Source of the DNA: Ridgeia piscesae | Lineage: Eukaryota > Annelida > Polychaeta > Sabellida > Siboglinidae | Direction: 5' to 3' | Length of the DNA stretch: 64,000 nucleotides | NCBI GenBank assembly: GCA_025642075.2 | Contig: JAODUO010001071.1 | Location: 91,346-155,345, forward strand | Shown here: in pieces, positions 57,419-64,000 of the stretch | Numbering within the stretch: position 1 is the first letter of the stretch | Layout: every line of letters begins with the position of its first letter | The notes under the pieces: model-generated | Database searches by the model: none | What the model saw: the letters and a program-made list of their open reading frames with translations, nothing else | What the model was told of the DNA's origin: nothing | Program-made: the position numbers and the translations under genes

Positions 57419-58007
57419 CCAGATAAATGATTACTTATATATGTGATGCATGTCATTTGTGGGCAGTATGCAAGGGTAATTGTGTACATTTTCAAAACAG
57501 AAACATTCTGTGTTCCACCTGTATATGAATGCATACACACATGGAATCATTTGGTTAATTAACCCAAGTTATGTATTTCATTGTTTGTATTACATGTACT
57601 ATGGTTTCTATGAAACGCCATTAATTTGTTGTAGAAACAAGATGATAACTAAAGATGTTCGTTATTTTGCGGCATATTTAAACTGAGATATGCTATGTTT
57701 TAGAGGGTTTATATTGTGGTAAATGATGTGCCTAAGAAATGGTAAAAAACAGCTTTTGTCCTGATAGTTTGAACTCTTGTCGCTGAAAAGATGTGTTGGT
57801 TTGTAAATATTACCTCGACTTGTGTGAATCAGAGAATTTTTTAATCACGAAGTGATTGCAGATATTCTTGTACTTTTACTAAGTATTGTTATCACTCTGC
57901 TCACTATTTTCATGACAAAGGAATTACATGAATATGATTCATGTACATATTTTGTTGTACAGGGACAGTATATAGCACTGGATCATGACTGAAAATATGT
58001 TGTATAT
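56613..58007 (+). other. Probable SZT2 3' UTR / intergenic spacer
   Basis: AT-rich unique sequence with a (TA)n at about 57385-57412. No open frame of a known family, and no NIPBL-like block on the minus strand. Confidence 0.5.
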
Positions 58008-58330
58008 AGTTATAAAATGTGGAGCGACTACACCGGGGTAATGAACTTAACAATATGTTTATTGAGTTAATACAAATTAATAACAGTTATAAAATGCAAT
58101 GTATCATCAAAGAGGGTATGTAAAATGTGGAGGGATTACAGTTGGATTATGCATTTAACCATGTTTACTGAGTTATATATATTAATAACACTTGTAAAAT
58201 GCAAGGTATCATCAAAGATGGAATAAGTTTAATTTAGCCGGATTATGATATTTGAGTTATAAAATACAATGTTTTATTATCAGATGTATGTAAAATGGTA
58301 AATTCAGCTGAATTATGAATTTGAAAATGT
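58008..58330 (+). repeat. Diverged ~110-bp tandem repeat
   Basis: Three decaying copies sharing tataaaatg, tgtatcatcaaag, tgtaaaatgtggagg(g/c)a and gattatg in order. Confidence 0.7.
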
Positions 58331-58675
58331 TGTATTAGAGTGAACGGTGTAATCATGTGTACATTACATACAGAAAGATCAGGTTGTGCATAATTTTATT
58401 ACCATCAGTGTCGGACAATTTGTTACTTTTATATGATACTTTACCAATTGCTCAAGTAGTGTAATACTATGACAATGTGGGATGAATAGAAGAAATTGCC
58501 AAGGAATTATACACGTGTACAGAATCAAGGATGTGTTGTTTTATTTGCAAGTTTATTGTATTTTGATAAATCAAGTTGACCGTGCAATGGGAAACAGTAG
58601 CACACTGCAAGTCTGGAGATTGCCAATTTACATAACAGCGCAAGTGCTTACAAAGAATTTTCAGTACATGCATGG

Positions 58676-58776
58676 TACAGTCATAGGGTGAGGGTGATTA
58701 CACAATGAGGGTGATTACCTACCTGTGCAGGATGCACCAGGCCCTGTCATAGGATGAGGGTGATGACACTGAGTGC
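58676..58776. repeat. Duplication across the NIPBL-like block 8 donor
   Basis: gtcataggatgagggtgatg inside block 8 (plus-strand reading, 58746-58765) recurs just beyond the donor as gtcatagggtgagggtgatt at 58680-58699, with a further partial gagggtgatta. Includes the TGA-bearing stretch. Confidence 0.8.
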
Positions 58777-58858
58777 AATCATCCTCACTTGTGAGTGATG
58801 ATTGAAGAAAGACTCAAGTATCTGTTTGATGTACACCTGTATGATTGTGCTGGCCATA
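58723..58858 (-). pseudogene. NIPBL: NIPBL-like block 8, with in-frame TGA
   Basis: The acceptor is ctcttgcag and the donor gtaggt. It encodes MASTIIQVYIKQILESFFNH and MIALSVITLIL, then TGA at 58747-58749, then QGLVHPAQ in the same frame. The flanking match (vertebrate NQGLIHPVQ) shows that the stop replaces one sense codon. Part of this block is duplicated just beyond the donor. Confidence 0.88.
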
Positions 58859-59386
58859 CTGCAAGAGAAACACACAACTCAAACAAACATCATGAGGGTC
58901 TTGTGTGGCAGATACGGATATTATACATGTCACCATATTAAATAAAAACATAAGATCAATACTACTAGCTCGTATCCTGCCAAAGAGAATTAATGCACAC
59001 GTTTACATGGTTTAACGCATTTACATTGTCACAGTCTGATGCACTATCACTGCACAATTCTCTCAAGTAAGAGAAAGGTAATTGTTATTCAGAAGTTCAA
59101 GGATGCAGACAAATATAAAAGAAGGCAAACACATGTTGCCATCTTGGAGGATTTGCATGTTTCACCGCTACAGAAATTACCATATTAAATCTAGATAAAG
59201 GATCATATCATTTTATAGCAATTTTCACACACGGATACATCAAAATGTACACAGAGACAAAAACACTGTTAACTTATGCATTTCTACGGAAACCAGAGTT
59301 ACCGGTACTCACCAAAAACAGCCGTTTGACAGAACTAAGGAAGCACATGTGCTTCTGAAAACAGCAGTTTCCATGAGACAACTTAC

Positions 59387-59441
59387 CCCGACTGTATATC
59401 GCCCATCTCCTTCAAATCCTCCTTGTTCTGCAGTTTCTTCC
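59387..59441 (-). pseudogene. NIPBL: NIPBL-like block 7
   Basis: The acceptor is tgatacag and the donor gtaagt; 55 nt. It encodes KKLQNKEDLKEMGDIQS, matching vertebrate KKVAKQEDLKEMGDVSS. About 50-60 residues expected between blocks 6 and 7 were not found in 59442-60044. Confidence 0.88.
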
Positions 59442-60061
59442 CTGTATCAAACAAACACATCAAACGTCATTATTTATTGCTAAACATATATTTTAATAAT
59501 TATTATATATCGCATTTATTTCCGTTGCTAGCAAAAATGCCCTGCTCCAGGCGATGATGCTCCAGACATAGATGCAAAAGACAATTTCCCAAATTTTTAT
59601 ATCACTGTTGTGATGTATATCTGAGCAGTGTTTCACAGTGCTAGTTATGTAAAACATCCCCTATAGCCCGAACAATCACAAAAAACATGCATGACAATGT
59701 GAACATTCAATTAACATCTGTCTAATGTCCAGTGTAAACCCTACATTCAATGATGGTAAGAACAATCAACAAATTGGAATTTTAAAGGCATTGCTTATAA
59801 TCTGAGTAGGTATAAATTAATCCATTAGTCTGGGATGCACTCCATTTAGAAAGAAAACATTACCATGCACACACATAAACCTCCACCACACATTGTTGTG
59901 GATGTATGAAAGCAGTTTATTATTATCAGATTATTAATAATATTATTACATATAGTTCTGGTGCAAACTCACGACACTGGGTATGACAATATTGAATATA
60001 TTGTTCATGGCTCCAAGAATGGTTTACTGTATGATTTAACTTACTTTGGAGCTGACCTGAC

Positions 60062-60152
60062 CTAGTCCTGCCAGGGCCTTGTGCTTCACTTCCTCATCTT
60101 CGTGACGGAAGAAGTAAAGCATCACATTGAAGACCTTGTCTCGAATGGACAC
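60062..60152 (-). pseudogene. NIPBL: NIPBL-like block 6
   Basis: The acceptor is taatccag. It encodes VSIRDKVFNVMLYFFRHEDE then EVKHKALAGL, matching vertebrate DKVLELLMYFTKHSDEEVQTKAI. Two donors are possible: CTAG|gtcagg (end 60062, phase 1, compatible with block 7) or the stronger AAA|gtaagt (end 60045, phase 0, incompatible). Confidence 0.85.
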
Positions 60153-60633
60153 CTGGATTAAATGACCACAACACTATCAATCTTCCCCCATTCCTTCTAG
60201 ATTAACATTAATTTTAGATCAGCTTTTCTTAGGGATGCTTACAAAACAGTAGTGTATGACACTACCCAGAAGTTGTTTAACATCAGACCACCTATGCCTG
60301 TTAGACTGCTACAGGAACAACTTGTTTCAAACCATTTTTGAAGCCTAAATAAATACATCAAACTGACATTATTAACATACATTTTTCCATTCTTTATAAT
60401 TTCATACCATTCACGTTTAGCCATAACAAGGTATACCTACCTACATATTTTTTTTTTAAATGATCATAAAATAACCATAGTCTATCATAGTTCACTTTCA
60501 ATTAATTTCAATGTTAGACACTTCTTCATCTAAACATTTGTTTAATTCCTCAGCAAGTTTATTAAAGTGAATAACCACCCACATACATCGTAATAAACAA
60601 CAGGTGACAACACAACAACGCCCTCAATCCTAC

Positions 60634-60783
60634 CATCTTTTCACAAAATTCCTGAGAGTTAAAATTGAAGTGTCGACAGAGCATCCCGACGGTGTAGAGA
60701 CCGTAGGAGGGTGGGTCGACTACTGGCCAACTGGGGACTGCTGGGGTCCTTCTGGTGCTCACACACCAGCTGAGTGAGCACAC
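60634..60783 (-). pseudogene. NIPBL: NIPBL-like block 5, frameshifted
   Basis: The acceptor is ggttgcag and the donor gtagga. The first part reads VLTQLVCEHQKDPSS and ends SRPTLLRSL in the frame set by block 4. The matching continuation YTVGMLCRHFNFNSQEF lies in another frame. The shift falls in a TCTC run at 60693-60700 and equals loss of 2 nt. Block length (150 nt) leaves the phase off by exactly that amount. Confidence 0.85.
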
Positions 60784-61566
60784 CTGCAACCACAGCCACT
60801 CAGTATCACACGGGTGTAGTCACGACTGGCAGTGACTAGCGGCCAGTACAGGCATCTATTTAATAACTACCACCACTGGGTTGAAGATTCTGTCGTTTTG
60901 GGTGAGCTTTGGCAACAGTAGAGAGAAGAAACGAAATGGCATGCAGTAATGGGTGAAGGGATGCACAAAGGGAGGGAATGGGAAGGGTATGATGTCTTCA
61001 GTGTGTATTCTCAGAGATGACACTAAAGACAGAGGACTGGCTTATGAGCCTGGCAATAAATCCAGGTTTTGACAAGTCAACACGCCATGGATACCAAGAT
61101 TGTAATGTAGTCACCAGTCACCAGTGCCCAGGATTGTGAGGATGATACACAACGCCAGTCTGCACAAGATAGGTCAGAGGATCACAGGTACATAAACTCT
61201 ACTGTGCAAAACGCCTAAAACCGCTGGTGCCCACCCCCTTTGTATGTGCAAAGCACCGAGATTTGAGAACCAGGATTTTGTTGATGCTGCAATGTTTTTA
61301 TTTAACCAAAAGGATATGTCAAATCATCTGCCCACAGAAGGTGCAAAATAATAATGCTATCTACGCAGTAGAGTTAATAGCACTGGCATGTTTACCCACA
61401 CATACGTTTAACTTCCAATACACCGACATCTACATTTCATCATCCTTTTACAATAATGCTAGAAATCAATACAGGTTTTTAATTAACAGGCTTTTTAAAA
61501 TGTAGTTTTAATTCACGGAGCTCCTTTATGTTTACGTCTTAAGAATTAGTACAACAAGACACCTAC

Positions 61567-61660
61567 CAAAGAGTTTCTGGAAGCAGTCCGTCACTAACTT
61601 ATAGTTATGTGTGACTGTATTTACAACTGCGCCAAAACAGCTAACACAGCTTTGCAGCAC
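61567..61660 (-). pseudogene. NIPBL: NIPBL-like block 4
   Basis: The acceptor is gtattgtag and the donor gtaggt. It encodes [20 protein letters not shown] then KLVTDCFQKLF, matching vertebrate SCLGAVVNKVTQNFKFV. Ends in phase 1. Confidence 0.92.
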
Positions 61661-62119
61661 CTACAATACAAATATATGTAAGTTGTGATGGTGGTGCATG
61701 TATAATTCAAATTTATACAGAAATTGCAAATCTTCTCAACATGTACAGCATTGTAGTACTGACCAACTGTATAAACACTAATACTACCACATGATTGCCT
61801 AAGGCATTAGCATGAAAACCAACAGACAGAAATCATCCTAGTTGGAATCTCGTAATTTCTCTTCAATCTTGTCATTTAAGAATGATATAATGACAAGATT
61901 ACTCAGAGCTGGGCAAAATTGGCATTTGTTAGTGATAATTTCAAGTGCTATGTCCCTAGTAAACTACCAGTTCTATATAAAGATACCACCAATGTTTGCA
62001 GCAGCTAGCTATGTACATAACATGTTACAATTCATTACCACTAACAACATAAATAATAGACATGCACCTGGTGTTGGGACCAGGACAGCCCCAACAAGGG
62101 CTGAGAATCAGTGACTTAC

Positions 62120-62260
62120 CAGCATGCCGTGCTTGAGCACAAGTTTCATCATGTCTTCCTCGAGCTGAGCAAGGAAACTCTCGCCAGGGTGGTTCATGAG
62201 GGGCACTGCCAGTTCGAGGATCCTCGCAACATTGTGTAGCACCATGTAGTCTCCCGGCAT
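62120..62260 (-). pseudogene. NIPBL: NIPBL-like block 3
   Basis: The acceptor is gttgtgtag and the donor gtaagt; phase 0, 47 codons. It encodes VARILELAVPLMNHPGESFL and QLEEDMMKLVLKHGML, matching the vertebrate VAKILELVVPLMEHPSETFL block. Confidence 0.92.
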
Positions 62261-62704
62261 CTACACAACATCAAAAACAAAATGAAAAGAAGCTACAGTT
62301 AGTGAAATGCCCCCCAAACAATGCAATTATATGCACCTTGAAACCTTCACGTTAGCTGATGATTTATTGTACCATATCGGGTAATAATATAAAACCAGTT
62401 CTACAGCAACTGTAATGAAACATTTTGTCTTTAAATTCAGGTGACTGTATCTCAGTTCTCCATACATTCTCCATAATTAAACCATTACAAGATGCTGGCA
62501 AAAGAAAACATATGAAAATATTCAGGATCCATGTTCGCTGTCAACTAAGTGTAACTATCACTTCAAAGTGTAGTCAACATTTAGAAAGTTAATGCTGGCT
62601 TCAACACTTAGTCTGACTAAATTTTGTAAGCATTGTACAATTTAAAGTTGACCAAATATCTCAGCATAGCATATGCAAACAGTTGGCTATGATGGCCAAC
62701 TTAC

Positions 62705-62829
62705 ACTGCACTTGATGTCGAGGTACGGCTGTATGGTGTTGGCGTGTGGTATCAGCAGCTCTGGTTTCACCTTGCAAAAGAGGTACAGTGCTTTGAAGCA
62801 AGAGATGAGTCGTGAACTGCACGTTGCAC
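62705..62829 (-). pseudogene. NIPBL: NIPBL-like block 2
   Basis: The acceptor is gcttctag and the donor gtaagt. It encodes SSRLISCFKALYLFCKVKPE then LLIPHANTIQPYLDIKCS, clearly NIPBL (vertebrate LFLFSKIRPQLM...MQPYLTTKCS). Ends in phase 0. Confidence 0.88.
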
Positions 62830-63038
62830 CTAGAAGCAGTAACACCACATGTGAGAGAGAGAGAGAGAGAGAGGGGAGCCCACACTACAACTAGATCTCC
62901 CACATTCTCCACCACTTCAACATGAGGGCGGTAATGAAAACAAACGATGTAAATTCTTCACTTTAACATTTACTCCCTGGAAGGCCTGTTAAAATTAACA
63001 CAGACTTTACCCTGGCAATATTTACTTCTGTTTCATAC

Positions 63039-63088
63039 CTGCTTCAGCACTGTGTTCCTCTATGCGCAGGGTGTTGTCAACGAAAAAT
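63039..63088 (-). pseudogene. NIPBL: NIPBL-like block 1 (50 nt)
   Basis: The acceptor is gatttttag and the donor gtatga. It encodes FFVDNTLRIEEHSAEA and ends in phase 1, matching the phase of block 2. Weak alone; supported by position and phase. Confidence 0.6.
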
Positions 63089-63129
63089 CTAAAAATCGTG
63101 CATATTAAATATAACAAAGGCATACATGT

Positions 63130-63425
63130 AAAGGTCTTAGGTGATTACCTCCAAACAGCCCAAACTTGGGCTAATGCAGGAGTTGTTCTTCTCTAGAATT
63201 TGTGAGTCCACTACAGGTTACACATTTACCCCCTGTGTGGGATCTTTTACTTCCCCTGGCATAGACACCAGAAAGAAAGGACCACCGGCTTTTAGTGTCT
63301 CTTCCGAAAGACACAGGCAAATGTGGGGTGAAGAAATTGCCTAAGTTTCGAAATAATAGGTGGGATTGAACCACTGCCCCCTCGATTGACAGTCCGGCGC
63401 TCTACCACGTGACCACTGCTCCCCA
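63130..63425 (-). mobile_element. tRNA-derived SINE of a second family
   Basis: On the minus strand it begins ggggagcagtggtcacgtgg, tagagcgccgg, with B box ggttcaatccc, then a ~230-bp body. Distinct from the plus-strand SINE family in the window. Lies in or upstream of the NIPBL-like copy. Confidence 0.82.
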
Positions 63426-64000
63426 CATGTTGGTAAAGGTGGTAATAGCAATGTTTTTTCTAAGCTAGGATCTGCAATGCAATTGATACAGCTTTTATAA
63501 CGAATGGTAAAACTATGTGTGCATTATTCAGTTATACATTACCTGGGTACTCAAGAATGCTTGTGGATTTATGTTGAGTTACCATAATGAATGCATCTTT
63601 TCAGAAACTGTATAACACTGTACATCAATGTAAGATGTACACAATAAGTTATTTTAATGTACTCATAGTTTTTGCGATATGAACCTTGTCATGTTGTATA
63701 CAGCTAAGTTACATTTAGAGTGATTTATGTGTATTTGTGTGCATTACACTGTATTACAAGAAAGTAAATACTGTAGTGTGCTTTTTATTTAAAACAGTTA
63801 CAGTGTATTGAAAAATTTGTTATTTTAAGTCAGTTTTATTAACAAATTCACCTATACAGAATAAATTGTTATATAATTCAGTCCATATACATTATGTTAT
63901 GTGTACTTGGTTACATACACTTGCTATACATGTAACTGATTAATATTTTGATATTATTCTATTCTGTAATAGATTTTTTCATTAATTTGAAAAATCATGA
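63426..64000. other. AT-rich right edge
   Basis: No coding block or repeat recognised. If the NIPBL-like copy continues upstream, its next exon is beyond the window. Confidence 0.5.

Larger units (their letters stand above)
58723..63088 (-). pseudogene. NIPBL: NIPBL (Nipped-B) HEAT-region partial copy, degenerate
   Basis: Eight exon-like blocks on the minus strand, in order, match one continuous stretch of metazoan NIPBL, the HEAT-repeat cohesin-loading subunit that works with MAU2. Clear matches are ISCFKALYLFCKVKPELL, ILELAVPLMNHPGESFL, KLVLKHGM, SCFGAVVNTVTHNYKLV, YTVGMLCRHFNF and KEDLKEMGDI. Splice sites are intact, so this is not a processed copy. Disablements are a 2-nt deletion in a TC run near 60693-60700, an in-frame TGA at 58747-58749, and no sequence for about 50-60 residues between blocks 6 and 7. 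I found no continuation below 58723. SZT2 next door is clean over 7.6 kb of coding sequence, so widespread base errors are an unlikely explanation. Alternatives are local assembly or sequencing errors in a real gene, or a start beyond the right edge. Confidence 0.8.

Overview
The window is nuclear DNA of an invertebrate animal, probably a lophotrochozoan such as a mollusc. The taxon is inferred from general character only: GT-AG introns, tRNA-derived SINEs, a piggyBac-type element and very many minisatellites. Nothing in it is prokaryotic. Two genes are recognisable; they converge on each other near 57-58 kb.

Plus strand, 3463-56296: 39 consecutive exons carry the C-terminal part (about 2,546 residues) of an orthologue of SZT2, the giant scaffold of the lysosomal KICSTOR complex that restrains mTORC1 when amino acids are scarce. 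I derived the exon borders by hand from reading frame, GT/AG sites, intron phase and resemblance to vertebrate SZT2. The 39 exons add up to 7,643 nt and keep one open frame to the stop codon, with no frameshift or premature stop. The N-terminal exons lie left of the window.

Minus strand, 63088-58723: eight exon-like blocks match a stretch of the HEAT-repeat region of NIPBL (Nipped-B, the cohesin loader). This copy has a 2-nt frameshift, an in-frame TGA and a missing stretch of about 50-60 residues, and I found no continuation downstream of its last block. It reads as an intron-containing, degenerate partial copy (pseudogene).

Most of the rest is tandem repeat. The main observation is where the arrays sit. 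About half of the SZT2 introns hold a minisatellite that abuts an exon, and in several the repeat unit contains the exon edge together with its splice site (donors of exons 7, 9, 12, 18 and 26; an internal piece of exon 32; acceptors of exons 21 and 34). The array in the 3' UTR appears to start from the stop-codon region. The results are runs of duplicated donors, duplicated acceptors or back-to-back AG|GT sites. One intron (33) is essentially nothing but 29 copies of a 50-bp unit. Another (23) is about 108 copies of a 54-bp unit with higher-order structure. A 51-bp, 50-copy array at 52-54.5 kb has grown out of the body of a SINE.

Long open frames inside these arrays (up to 882 codons) are artefacts of unit lengths divisible by three and are not annotated as genes.
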